Below are positions 43,615 to 56,304 of a DNA stretch of 64,000 bases, one piece after another. Position 1 is the stretch's first letter. Each line of letters starts with the position of its first letter. The notes under the pieces are model-generated. The model was not told where the DNA came from. It ran no database searches and saw nothing but the letters and a program-made list of their open reading frames with translations. The translations under genes and the position numbers were made by a program. The stretch is from Persicaria tinctoria (Eukaryota; Streptophyta; Magnoliopsida; Caryophyllales; Polygonaceae), in assembly GCA_037127255.1 (NCBI GenBank), contig JBANSL010000004.1:3224001-3288000 (forward strand), read 5' to 3'.

Positions 43615-46600
43615 ATGGAGATAGAGGCGGCCGCCACCGGCGACTTTGCCGGACACCGCGGTGGCGACATTGAAGGCGGAGGCGGCAGTGGGAGGGGGGC
43701 CTACTTGGTGTGGGAGGATCTCACGGTGGTGCTTCCGAACAAGATAGGGAGTGGGCCCACAAAGCGGCTCCTGAATCGGCTCAATGGGTTCGCTCAGCCT
43801 GGGAGGATTGTGGCCATCATGGGTCCTTCTGGCTCCGGCAAATCCACCCTTCTTGATTCCTTATCAGTGCGCAAGTGGAAAAACAAAATACATATTTTTC
43901 AAATTATTTTTTTTTCAGCTCAATAACTTTTTCATTTATAAAACCTCTTTATTTTGGGAATTTATAAACAAAAAAAGGTCTTAAAATTCTCAAGTCTTTT
44001 TTATATAATTCTAGAGATTCTAAAGTCTTTTTTAGTTAATTTTTTTTTATCCGTGTTCATTAAAACTGAGGATCTGTTTAGCGCAAAATGTTTATTGTAT
44101 ATGTGTAAGCCTAGAGTTACCTATAACGGGGATGGGGTTGAAGAACATATTTCTATTTTTGAATGTTTAGCTAAAAAAGAGCAAAAGGGTCTCAATAGTT
44201 TGGATCTTATGCTTGAAAAATGTAAAAAAAAAAAGGGTTACTTTTGTAAGTTAAATAAAGGATCTTTTATTTACTTTATACCCTGTATGCAGTTAGATCT
44301 TGGTTGAATAAAGAATATTTAGTTCATATTTATTACTTTCTAAATTTAACTAAACAAACAATATAATATGAGTATGCCCATTACCAAAAAAGAAAGTGGT
44401 AGACAAAGTGTAGTTATCAGTTTAACATGACTTCAAAGATTTTTCTTTGATGAAAAGTGTTAAATAATAAATATAGATATATCTCACAATCCAACAGTAA
44501 CTATTGAGTAGATTTGTATTTTTATGTTCGACATTTGAGGTTCAGGTTTGTCTGACTTCGATTTTTTTTTTTAATAATAATAAAAAAATTGAGGAGATTT
44601 TTTTAAAATAAAAATAAAAATTGGCTTTATCGCCGAATATGTTGATTGCTTATAAGGAGTTTACGCCAATAAGATGCTTAGGAGGAAAGAGTTGTTGACT
44701 CCTCACAAACAATTCACACATTGAGTCAAACAAAGCTGAAGAGCCTAACAATTATGATTCATGACTATCAAAGATTTCACCTCATGGGTTTGCCTTCACA
44801 GGTAAACTGTCAGCTAACGTCGTCATGACCGGAAACATCCTTGTCAATGGCAGAAAGCAGCAGCTCGACTATGGTGGCGTGGTAAGTGATTCGGATTATG
44901 TCTAAGAAAGGCGGTTTGTCGAGTAATTTGCTCATCATAGCTCTATTTGTTTGTTCACTGTCAGGCCTATGTGACCCAAGAGGATGTCCTGCTAGGTACC
45001 CTGACAGTAAGAGAAACCATCACTTATTCTGCCTACTTGAGGTTTCCTCCGACTATGGCCAAGGACGAGATTGAAGGCATCGTAGAAGCGACCATACTTG
45101 ACATGGGTCTGCAGGATTGTGCTGATCGGCTCATTGGGAACTGGCATTTGCGGGGTGTGAGTGGTGGGGAGAAGAAGAGACTGAGCATTGCTCTTGAGAT
45201 CCTCACGCGTCCACAAGTCCTGTTCCTGGACGAGCCCACGAGTGGTCTTGATAGCGCGGCTTCCTTTTTCGTGGTGCAGATTCTGAGAAGTATAGCTCAG
45301 GGTCAGAAGACAGTCATTTCTTCGATTCACCAGCCAAGCAGCGAAACCTTCGCGTTGTTTGATGATCTTTTCCTGCTGTCTGGTGGTGAAACTGTCTATT
45401 TCGGTGAAGCAAAGAAGGCCATAGAGGTTCTGTCCATGAAAACAAAGTTTATCATCAATGTTGATAGTTGTGTGTTATGTTATCTTCTTGCTTACAACAG
45501 CTATGCCTGTGCAGTTCTTTGCAGAAGCCGGGTTTCCATGTCCGAGCAGAAGAAACCCATCTGACCATTTCCTGAGATGTATCAACTCAGACTTTGACAA
45601 AGTCACAGCCACATTAGAGGGCTCTATTGGAAGACACGTACGTAAACTTCGCGTCTCTATTATCATCAGCCTTCTTTGATTCTTCTATTAATGACATTTT
45701 CTGCTGTTAACTTAACAGCAAATGGGAAAGACATTAGAGCCTCTGATGAACATGGAGACAGCACAGATCAGAGCTACACTGGTTGAGAAGTACAGATGGT
45801 CAGAATACGCACGAAGGGTCAGAACTAGGATCCAAGAAATCTCATCAATGGTAAGCTATCACAGCTGACATTCAGCAACAAGAAGCAAGCTTTCTTGAGT
45901 AATTCAGTATCTGATTGACAGTTTGTAAGGAAATCTTTTGCAGCCAGAATCTGAAGTTGAACTGAAAAGAGGAAGCCAGGCAACTTGGTGGAAGCAGATT
46001 TTGACATTGACCAGGAGATCCTTCGTGAACATGACAAGGGACATAGGATACTATTGGGCGCGTATAGCTATCTACATCATTGTGTCCATATGTGTTGGTA
46101 CAATCTATTACGACATTGGCACCTCTTACTCTGCTATCTTGGCACGGGGCGCTTGTGGAGGCTTTGTGTCTGGTTTCATGGTATTTATGTCGATTGGAGG
46201 CTTCCCGTCCTTCATTGAAGAAATGAAGGTAAGACAAGTAACATTCCTCCTGATAATCCAGTAGCACTTCAGGATCTAGTAAGCATAGAAAATGATAACA
46301 ATCAGATTCTTCGAATTTGGTGTACTGATGTTCCATAACTGCATTCGAACACAGGTGTTTTATAAAGAGAGGCATAATGGTTATTATGGAGTTGCAGTCT
46401 ACGTTCTGTCAAACTACATCTCATCATTCCCATACATTGTTGCGGTGTCACTTGTTACCGGTTCCATATCGTATTACATGGTGAAGTTCAGGAAAGAATT
46501 TTCCCACTTTGTGTACTACTGCCTCAATCTCTTTGGATGCATTTCTGCAGTAGAGGGCTGCATGATGGTGATTGCTGCACTTGTACCAAACTATATGATG

Positions 46601-47289
46601 GGGATAGTTATTGGTGCCGGATTCATTGTAAGAAACATATACTTTCTAGCACTTTCAAGTTTGTTGTTGGCATGATTTGATGAAGGTTTGCTGAGTTTCT
46701 TCCTCATCACTTGTCCTCATTTGGTACAGGGAATCATGATGATGACATCCGGCTTCTTCCGCTTGCTCACGGATATTCCCAAGGTGTTCTGGCGCTACCC
46801 CGTTTCGTATCTAAGTTTCTCAGCCTGGGCATTGCAGGTACATTCTGTAACACTCATTCACAGGCATGCGGAATCAGTAGAGGAGTAATGATGATTCAGA
46901 GTATCCATGGTCTCTCTAACACTTTAACATTGCAGGGTTCATACAAGAACGATCTGATTGGGCTTGAATTCGATCCTCTAATACCCGGTGACCCGAAACT
47001 TGAGGGCTCTGTGATCATAACAACTATCCTTGGGATACCAATGGGTCATTCCAAGTGGCTGGACTTGGCATTCGTCTATGTCATCATTCTATTCTACAGG
47101 ATCGTCTTCTTCCTAGTACTGAAGTTCAAGGAGAGGGCCATGCCTTTTTTCAAGACGCTCTATGCCAAGAAAACCATCAATGATCTCAAAAAGAGGGCAT
47201 CATTCAGGAAGTCAGGTATCCCCTCCAAGAGATTTCAACCATCATATCCACTACATGAGCAAGAAGGCCTCAACTCTCCAATTCCATAG
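43615..47289 (+). CDS. ABC transporter G family half-transporter, ABCG12/ABCG15 type
   Basis: Nine exons: 43615-43866, 44802-44881, 44965-45426, 45515-45637, 45719-45850, 45944-46228, 46355-46627, 46730-46837, 46936-47289; about 689 aa, the length of ABCG12/15. Such half-transporters dimerise in the plasma membrane and export cuticular wax or other lipids. Walker [10 protein letters not shown] (about 70-78), signature [10 protein letters not shown], Walker [16 protein letters not shown]-loop SSIHQPS; then [21 protein letters not shown], typical of this subgroup; then a six-helix membrane domain. Anomaly: the family sequence needs one more G between exon 1 (LLDSLS) and exon 2 (GKLSANVV). The donor reads TTATCA|GTGCGC, and canonical splicing loses frame and meets a TGA within ten codons. 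Intron 1 (935 bp) is AT-rich. Other exons are clean. Confidence 0.88.
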
Positions 47290-47690
47290 AAACTTATGTG
47301 AGCATCTAGAATGTACAATTTGCCATGAATCGAGTGCCACATAGCTGTAAGCATATAAAAGAGCGGAAGGAGACAATTGAAGAACTTATTCAGCAACGGC
47401 GAGATAGAAAGCAAAAAAAATCTGGCAGCTTTCATCCACATATATAAATTGTTCAACTGTGATTGATTTCCCTGTACTATCATCTGATTCATTCATGAAC
47501 ACCTCCCTCATACAAATTTAATTCCAGCAAGCAGGCAAATTGATGCATATCCAAATTATTTTCAATACGACAAAAAGATTACGAAATTAGAGCACGTACG
47601 AAATTGTTCTTCGGTGCATCCGTGGTTTCCGACTTCGTCCTGGCGGCAGCCACATGAAAGGTTTCAATAATTCAATCTCATCTCCATTAG
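47290..47690. other. 3' region of ABCG gene, no other gene seen
   Basis: Presumed 3' UTR and intergenic DNA. Confidence 0.4.
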
Positions 47691-47699
47691 TAATGGAGT

Positions 47700-47873
47700 G
47701 CCTAGGGTTTCGGATTTCGCTCGTCTTTCCCCTTCTTTTCTGTCCGTAACTTGCGCAGTGTCCAATGTCCATTTCCACAAGAAGCTTAAAGAAGTAGAGC
47801 GTACCGCAATTGAGAGAAAGCGTAGACAGAGCTGGTGGTTGACTCGGCGGAGGGCCGGTGTACGCGGTGGCAT
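47700..47873 (-). CDS. doubtful small gene or first exon behind a Site II promoter
   Basis: Minus-strand ATG at 47873 opens MPPRTPALRRVNHQLCLRFL, a basic, hydroxylated, organelle-targeting-like N-terminus, and runs on for about 69 codons (stop near 47664). A donor-like GTACGC occurs after about 24 codons. Four TGGGCY motifs lie 65-150 nt upstream. Product unrecognised; it may be the 5' remnant of a deleted gene. Confidence 0.3.
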
Positions 47874-47936
47874 CGTTGCCGGAGAAGAGAAGCACTGTTG
47901 AATGATTGGGTTCTGTTCTGTGGAAAGTGGGAAACA

Positions 47937-48021
47937 TGGGCCTTACCGGGTATTGGGCTTACGCATTTAGGCCGGCTAATTGGGCTTAAATACAAGTTGT
48001 TAATTTACCGGGTTTTGGGCT
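47937..48021 (-). promoter_or_regulatory. duplicated Site II (TGGGCY) promoter cluster
   Basis: TGGGCY at 47937-47942, 47954-47959, 47981-47986 and 48016-48021, within two similar blocks that contain TTACCGGGT(A/T)TTGGGCTTAC and TAGGCCGG. Site II clusters mark promoters of plant translation and mitochondrial genes. Confidence 0.5.
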
Positions 48022-48049
48022 TACCCATATAGGCCGGAGAGGCACTTTG

Positions 48050-49542
48050 CCGCTCTGATGCTAGTGTAGCTGTGTAGGTATCGTCTTGTATACTGACAAT
48101 ACGTTAATGCAATATTACAAATAATCTAGATAAATTCCAATAAGTAAAAATAATAATCTAAATATAAATTATGTTTTCCACCAGAAAATAATATAGATAT
48201 AAATAAAATTAGTTCAACAAATTATCTTTTATTTGTATTCTCTCGAATTATAAATAAAATTCATATTTATAAGGTAAAAGGTTTTTTTTACTAATATATC
48301 GTTACTTAAATCTCATGTAATTAAATAGATAGTTGATTTAAAAAAATATTTTAATATTTTTTTTAATTAAATATCGTATGTAGTATATATTTATTACGTT
48401 AGCTTACTAAAATATTTATGCACAGATAGATTGTGTTGTATTGATATAGTTTTTTCCTTATATAATACTTACTCTTTTATAAGAGTTAATGTTAAAAAAA
48501 AGAATTATTTAATCATTTTTAGTTATATAGATTAGAATTATCTAATTATTTTTATTAGATTTCTTTTTTGACGGACGAAAGTTTTGCGAGATGCACTCAC
48601 GCGCCGCCACGTAGGCAACAATGTATCGGTGTTAGTATATGTATATAGATAGATAGATTGGCCTTGCTGATTTCATCTAAGGAAATAAAAAGTGTTCGCT
48701 TATTTGTTCATCTCAAGATGTGTCTCTTACCGCTGTGGTGTTTATTTGCTTGAGATTGTGATATCTATGTGTCAAGAGTCAAGACTAGAGTGTTGTAGGT
48801 CAAACCACTCTGAATTTGATCTTCTTGGCTATGACAGATGACTCGAAAGGTAAGTTGACCTACCAAAACTTTCTTCGATATTCCTGGAAACTAACATCAT
48901 TTCTAACAATTTTTTTAAGATTTTCATCAAAGTGAAAAAATAAAATACATATTTTAAAAATTATTTTCGCTCCAACGTTAACAATTTATACATTTCAAAG
49001 ATTTGAAAAAACATTTAATTTTAGAAAATGCTATAGATTTGAGAAAACGTCTTTATTTTTTGTGTTGTCTTCTTATTTTCAAAAATAAGATAAGAAATTT
49101 GTTAAACTACAAAAATGCTTTATAATTTTTCAAAAATTTCAAAATCAAAGAATTTATTAAAGATGGTCCAAGTTCACTCCCGATTCACCCATTACATTAT
49201 TTGATTCATTTGATTCATTCGATTCATTCTCACATGCAATGGACACGCTAACCTCACCGGCTGTCATATTCCTCTCCGTCACCGTCCAACCATCTCTCAG
49301 CCTCGTGCAGTCGTGCGATGTACCTGATCTCTCCTCCTCCTGTGCGTGGAACTGGAATGTGTCCAGTGTCCTCAATTTGGACACCGCTCTCCGGAGCGGG
49401 CCCCACCTCCCTCCGATAAACTCGCGATTTTTCGTTACCAACTTCGCCCCAAATAAGCAAAAGAGGCCAATTTCGCTCATTTCTCATCACCGTGGCAGTT
49501 GAGTTGAGAGCGATCTCACTCTCCCTCTCTCTCAACGGCATC
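48050..49542. other. AT-rich intergenic region and NADK promoter
   Basis: No gene seen. Low-complexity ATTCATTTGATTCATTCGAT occurs near 49199-49226. The last 300 bp become GC-richer and probably hold the 5' UTR and promoter of the NAD kinase gene; open frames there are not convincing. Confidence 0.5.
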
Positions 49543-52500
49543 ATGTCTCCTCCTCCTCGGCAGCTCAATTCAAATGTATGAACTTCTCTCCGTCTCTCCT
49601 TTTCAATTCACTTGTCTCTGAATTTTGCTGTATTTGTGGATTCATGTCCGCTGAATTGATGTTCTCTGAACTGATCGCAGTTGGATTGCTAGGGTTTATC
49701 TCTTAATTACTCCCTCTCTCCATTTCTCTTGATTTGTTGCGTTGCCGGTTGAGTTTGCGGCATTAGCCATTAGCTGAGATTTTCGTCTCTGTTGGTTTGA
49801 GATACTAGAAAGAAATAGGAGAATTGAGATTTAGGTATTCGTTATAAGTTTGCGAATTGTCCCGTTTGTCTGTTTTCCTGTTAATTTCATGTAAATGTCT
49901 TACCATTTTTCTGTTTATTGTTGATTTTCCTATTCGATTTCATGTCTTTTTTGTGAAAACGAGAGGAACGATTTGTTTCTTGCTTCCATGGAGCCTCTCT
50001 GAGAAACAAAGTTGGATACTATTGGAATTTTGAGTTCCAGTAATATCTGTAGACTGGGATGACTTTCTGTTTCTGGTTCATGATAACTGAAAAAGTGAAA
50101 AGTACTAGTATACTAAAACTTAAAGTGGTGGCAGTTAGCTTGATGTCTTAATGCCTTCCGGCTACTGAATGTTTCAAACAGAAAATGATGTAGGTAGTAA
50201 TGCTGTTTGATCTAATAACCATATGTTTGAAAATCTTAGAAGCCGAGCCGTTTTTATGTTCTTACTGGTAAATCAGTTAGATACTAACTTATCAGGAAAG
50301 TAAGCTTCACGTGACACTAACGGTCGATTTTAATTCCGTTTCATTATTATTTTCTTTTTGATGGAAGTAAGAGGCAATCAATAATACGCGTGATATTATT
50401 GGCTGTGAATAATGGATGTTCCTCTTGATTTTTTTCTTTTGTCATGGTGCTTTGAAGTCATTTTTATTTACCTGTGCGATTTTAGTTAAATCACTTATCA
50501 TCTAGATTATAGACAAATAGGGTTGTGGCCACTCTTTAATTTTGATGTGACCATCTGCTTACAGGGTGATGCTAGTGCTTCCTCCTCACATCCTGAAAAT
50601 GGGGCTTCACAGTCAGTTTCTGTTAACTCTTCTGAAAAGATAGTCGAGGAACTTCTCAAGCATCCGGTTCAAGGACTTGACGAACATCTTTTGGAGTTCT
50701 CTGAAGCTATAAGAAGTAAGATCACACCTTTTGAGTGTTGTGATCACCTTTCACTCTTTGGTTGTATAGTATTTAGCTTACTTATCTTTTTAATGCACTG
50801 CAGCTGTTGCAAAGACACTTAGACGGGTGACAGAAGCAAAGGCTTCTGCTCAAGCCGAAGCAGCTGAATGGAAGCGTAAATATGAGCTGGAAAAGGCAAA
50901 AAACCGACGGCTGGAGCTTCGAGGTATATTGTAATTTTAAAGCAGTAAGCAATATATTCTTCCCATTCTTTTCCAACTTCTCTGTTTTTATATGCTTGCT
51001 CGTTCGTGTTACTATGCTAGAACTTTCCTTGGAAAGTTTAGGACATATGCCTGCATCTCTTATGTCTATATTACTCCTTTATGGCATTCTTGCCCTTTAC
51101 AATTCCAGACCAGTGAAACCTCTGCCTTCGTTATACTTGGTAAAAAAAATGCGACTCTTATTTTTCTGTGTTTTTTAAATATATTTTAATTTTTCTTGGT
51201 GCTGCTTTTTCATTCTGATCTTTGTCTCTGTGTGTCTATACTGTTCTTTCTGCTCAACATCCTTATTGTAGTACTAAGAGATAATATGTAATGCTTAGCC
51301 TGTCAATAATTCCTTAGGGGTGTTGCCTTATCTCCAGAAAATGTTTGAATGTGGATAACGGCATTCTGTCCCTAAGGTTTAGACCTTACTGGAGACGGGA
51401 GAAAAGTTGACACAATCTTTAGAGATATCAGATATGTAATGCTTAGCCTGTTTGACTTCTAAAATGACAGTTGGCATAATATTTAGAATATCGTTGGAGA
51501 ATAATTGCCATAAGTGGAACATAAGGATGGTAGATCAGCAATTCCAAAAATGATTCTGGTCAATCATAACTGTTGAAACACCCTTCCTCTTGAATTTTCA
51601 ATAATCTTCCAAGAATCACACTCTTATCAAGTTACCAGAAAGTTTTTCTGTTTTATGGCAGAATCATCATCCGTCGAAACTAATGATGAACTTCCTGATG
51701 GTAGAAAGACATATACGGCCTATAATTCTAACATGTTGCATGAGGCAGATGGGAATATTGGGAATTGTTGTGGGAAGAATGGAATATGTAACCACGAGGT
51801 TCTTCGAGATAGTGAAGCAGATTGTAAATCTAAATTGGTGAATGGTGATGTGATGAGAAAGGTAGTTCTTCTTCTCCTGTTTCATGTTTATTTTGTCATT
51901 CTATTGGAATTATTGTTCTTCTACTTTTTGTTTCTTTTATTAAGCGAGTGAGATTCTTGTTGGTTAAAAAATGTTGTGGATGTGATGAGCTATCCCCTTG
52001 GGATCAATAAACTAGCGTACATCCACTGTATATTTTGCCTACACCAAATATCACATCAGAGCCTACCATAATTCTTAATTTGCAGCATTTTAATTGTCAG
52101 CTATGTAAAAGAGTGTAGCTATTTTTAATAATTTGTTTCAGAGAGGTTTTTACTTGTTGAAAATATATCTAGACTGCCTATTTCTTATTACAACAACTAC
52201 CCAGTATATCCCGCCAATTTCTTATTAATTGTCTATATTCTCATTGTACAGGCTTCGTTTAAACTTACATGGAATTGCAAGGATGATAAGAGCAATCAGT
52301 ACAAACATGATATTGTTTCTTTTGCGCGAGGTGATATAGTGACTGCAGAGCGTAGCAGCAAGCAGGTATTAGTGGTGCTGTTTTACCTGTCTGTTTGATC
52401 ACATATATTTTTAAGAACCATGTCCTGGTTTTATTTTACGAGTGTTGGTGGCATGTTGTCTGAATATGCATCCCATCTGTTTATTATCTATCACAAATTG

Positions 52501-55038
52501 ATTTTTTCCGTTAAAGATGCTTTAGGAAAATATCTGAAGAGGTAGCTGGACTACTCGAGTAGTCAGTTACGTAGCAGCATCTTGACTATTGACTTATTGA
52601 GTACCACCTCTTTTACTTCTCATTTCCCCTCTTTTCACCCATGTTATACTATCGAGTACCACCTCTTTTACTACTTATTCCCCCTATTTTCAACATGGAA
52701 TGACTGCAAAATAAAAAAATTGATGTCATAAAATTTGGGTTTCGGCGGTTTTGCTATTGATATTTCTACATTTTCTTTCAGATATCTTTGAAGTGGGTGA
52801 CTAAACCTCAGACAGTTCTTGTTCTGACTAAACCAAATTCAGTTTCTGTTCAAATTCTTTGTGCTGAAATGATAAGGTATAAGCCAAATCTGAAGTCTCA
52901 ATCAAATTTCCACCACTATTTTATGATCTTTTACATTTTTACCTTGTATTTCCCTTCATTTAGCCTGCTTAATCATGAATGTGAAATGTAGTGTTTACCT
53001 GGGGCTAATATTACTGTTTCCTTCTACTGTTCTATGTTGTCAGATGGCTGAAGCAAAGGAAGCTAAACATAGTTGTGGAACCACGTGTCAGGTCCGAGCT
53101 CATACACGAGTCATCTTATTTTGATTTCATCCAGACTTGGAAAGATGGTGAGAGTGATAAAATGATACATGAAGAATTCACTGATCATATAAGTTTCCTT
53201 GTTTCTTTCAGCTGTTACTTTTTTGTTTTTGTTTCTGTTCTTATTTGTACGTGTCCTTGAATCTCCTTTCTGAAGGAATCAACGTAATTGTAGTAATTTT
53301 TGCCTGTAACGTTCATATTCCTGTCCATGAATTTACAGAACGGGAGATCTCAGATCTGCACATGAAAGTCGACCTTGTTGTCACTCTGGGTGGCGATGGA
53401 ACTGTTCTTTGGGTAGGTGCTTCTTATTTCTTTGTGGTTGGAATTGAAACAACTCCCATCTTTGAAACAAAAAATATTTAAACTTCTATCGTCTATAAGC
53501 TCTGATTTAAAATTATGATCTGATAAGCCAGCTTCACCAAAAGAATGCTCTATTCACGTTCTTTCTTCTGACAATACTGTTGTTATTTCATTTACATCAG
53601 CATGTTTGTGTTGTTGGATATTTCTGGCATGGTCTAACGAGTAGAAATTGGATCTCTGATCCATCTAGAGATGAGTATTTCAGATATGGGAGAACTTTGA
53701 TGTGAATATTTTGCAACATAGTGATCTTCTTGAATTGGTTGCAGGCTTTATTCGTACTGATTTCTCATGTGGAACCATTGTTGCAGGCTAAAACCGCTTA
53801 TCTACAATGGTTCATTCTCTTGTTTAGAGTAAAAGTTTAGTATGTACTGCATGTTGAAATGAATTGCTTGCATTGGTTTTTAGTATAGCTTGATGTATCT
53901 TGGATTCACTTTGAACACTTTCTAAGAGCATTGAATATCCATGTTGAGTGCCAGCCGCCAGACATTGGTTGCCTCGGCCATCTCATGCTCAACCTAATAT
54001 TTAACGCATATTTCTTGTACAGACTGCTTCCATGTTTAAAGGACCCATTCCTCCAATTGTACCATTTTCTCTGGGATCGCTTGGATTTATGACCCCATTC
54101 TGTATCCTTTTTAAGTCGTCTTCTGAGTTGCGTTCTTGGCATCTGAAACTTTGAAGTTGATGTATATCTTCTCAAGCTGTGGTCTTTAACACTCTTCAGA
54201 TAGTGAAAACTACAAGGAATCTCTCGATTCCATCCTGCAAGGTCCAGTTAGCATCATGCTACGACATAGATTGCAGTGCCATGTAGTCAGAGATGCAGTC
54301 AAAAATGAATCCGAATCAGAAGAGCCAACTCTGGTTCTCAATGAGGTCACCATTGACCGAGGCATTTCATCATTCCTTACCAATTTAGAGTGCTACTGTG
54401 ATAACAACTTCGTAACCACCGTGCAAGGAGATGGATTAATCATATCAACAACATCCGGAAGCACTGCTTATTCACTGGCAGCTGGAGGGTCTATGGTCCA
54501 CCCACAGGTAACACGATTTAGTTCAGGCCATTGCTACGTGTATCCCTACGTAACGCCTCTGGTAGGTTGGTAGCTATATTTGGAATTGACATTTTACCAT
54601 GTCTGGATCGTTTCAATCTCCGGTGTCCGTGCAATATAGGTTCGTCCATAATACATCTTCCGTTCAGCAACAGCTTCCTGCTGCTTTCTTAACTGTTTAG
54701 AGTTGAACTATTCACCTGTATGTGTGCAGGTTCCAGGGATCTTGTTCACACCGATCTGCCCGCATTCATTATCCTTCCGCCCCTTGATATTACCAGAGCA
54801 CGTGACGTTGAGGGTGCAAGTACCCTTCAACAGCCGAAGCCCAGCATGGGCATCATTTGACGGCAAGGACAGGAAGAAGCTGGAACCCGGCAACATGCTT
54901 CTGTGTAGCATGGCACCTTGGCCAGTGCCGACTGTATGCCAGGTTGGTTCGACCAATGACTTCCTCCGCAGCATTCACGAGGGTCTCCATTGGAATCTAA
55001 GAAAGACGCAGTCATCAGATGGCCCCCGAGATGGCTAG
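49543..55038 (+). CDS. NADK1: NAD kinase (NADK1-like)
   Basis: Eleven exons: 49543-49575, 50565-50715, 50804-50923, 51662-51861, 52252-52365, 52782-52876, 53044-53147, 53339-53412, 54023-54101, 54200-54507, 54730-55038; 528 aa, close to Arabidopsis NADK1 (about 524). It phosphorylates NAD+ with ATP to NADP+, probably in the cytosol, as no transit peptide is seen. Visible: a plant-specific N-terminal part ([20 protein letters not shown] then a coiled-coil-like [20 protein letters not shown]), the GGDG motif in [12 protein letters not shown], the NE motif LNEVTIDRG, and the NAD-binding signature [20 protein letters not shown]; then [17 protein letters not shown]. Intron phases all fit and every junction is GT-AG. 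The first exon codes only 11 residues ([11 protein letters not shown]), so its start is the least certain part. Confidence 0.93.
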
Positions 55039-56304
55039 ATTCATCCATGGAAGCTTCAAACAAGTTACAAGTGTCGGGAAGCAAGGTGTAATTATAAGCT
55101 AAGTTCTATCTATACTGGCAAGAGGCTAGATTGCAAATTCTTGTGCGTCATACACTAATAAATGGGGCAAGAAAAGACCAATATAGGATGTGTTGTGCTA
55201 GGTGATTTCTCATCCTATTTTGATTGAGATGTATATCAGAGAGATGATTGTAATGAATGTTACTAATTGAAATGAGCAAACTTGATCCCGTACTGTATTT
55301 TTCCCTTGCAGTGATGAGCTTGTTCATAGTGTTTTCGGAATATTCGCCGTTCGGGTAATTCTGTTGCTCACACAGATAGAACTTGTCTTTATGTGAACAA
55401 ATCCCGCAAAAGGGTTCTCTCTTACTGGGACTTGTGGGTAGTACCCATAGGTCCCCAGTTCTACCCATAGGTCCCCAGTTCGAACCCCGGAATGACCGCT
55501 CTTTATTTACCAATTCAAGGGTTCTCTCTTGCTGGATGGATTTAATATAAATGTGATTCGGTTAGATTTCTATATACACAAAAAAGAGGCAAGTGCTGAC
55601 AAACAATACGTCATACGTGGGTTTATATTATGACTTATAATGCATTATATTGCATACAAACATAGCATCGGGGAAGGAAGCCCTAACACAATGGCACACA
55701 AAGGTTTGAATGAACAGAACATCACAACCTGTTCACAATTACATGAAATAGGGTTGTGGCAGAGTTGTGAAGAAACATACTGTTACATAAGTTACATACG
55801 ACTATATATATATTATCAGGTAAAAATTCTGGTAAATCGAGAGGGCACAAAGAGTGCCAGATGGACAGACCCGTCATCGGCAAACTACAATCTAAGATTA
55901 ACCAACAAACAACGCAAAACGAGGAAAACAGTCCTCATATATGACTAAATATTAGTCGAATGTACTCCTTGAAGGTAAAAAAAAAAGAACTCAGATGGGA
56001 GAAGATCTTTTTATTTTTGCGGGAATACCTTATGATTATTATCTCACCCATGATCTCTATGCTATTTCTAATTGATGCCTAACAGAGGCATCCTTTCCAC
56101 ACCATAGTTGGCATCGATCCGTAACCATGGTTACGATACGACTGGAGCAATGGGGTGGAAGAGAAACGTATGGGATGGAAAAATGTGGGACATTTTGATC
56201 ACAGCTGAAGTACTTCATGGATTAATCCTTCATTGAAAAAGGAAAGTTTAAAGACGAGAAGTTGCAAACCAGATGAGGATTGAAGTGGAGCTAGCAACCA
56301 GAAT
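55039..56304. other. intergenic region between convergent NADK and RETICULATA-related genes
   Basis: 3' UTRs of both genes and AT-rich DNA. A small repeat with a tRNA B-box-like sequence is listed separately. Confidence 0.5.
55435..55498 (+). repeat. 19-bp direct repeat with tRNA B-box-like motif
   Basis: ACCCATAGGTCCCCAGTTC occurs twice in tandem (about 55443 and 55462), the second followed by GAACCCCGGAATGACCGCTC. AGTTCGAACCC is close to the Pol III B box, so this may be a piece of a tRNA-derived SINE different from the 63238-type family. Confidence 0.45.

Noticed and set aside
49157..49502. Overlapping open frames on both strands just upstream of NADK
   Set aside because: They span the probable promoter and 5' UTR; no protein-like motif, and the real start at 49543 fits the gene model.
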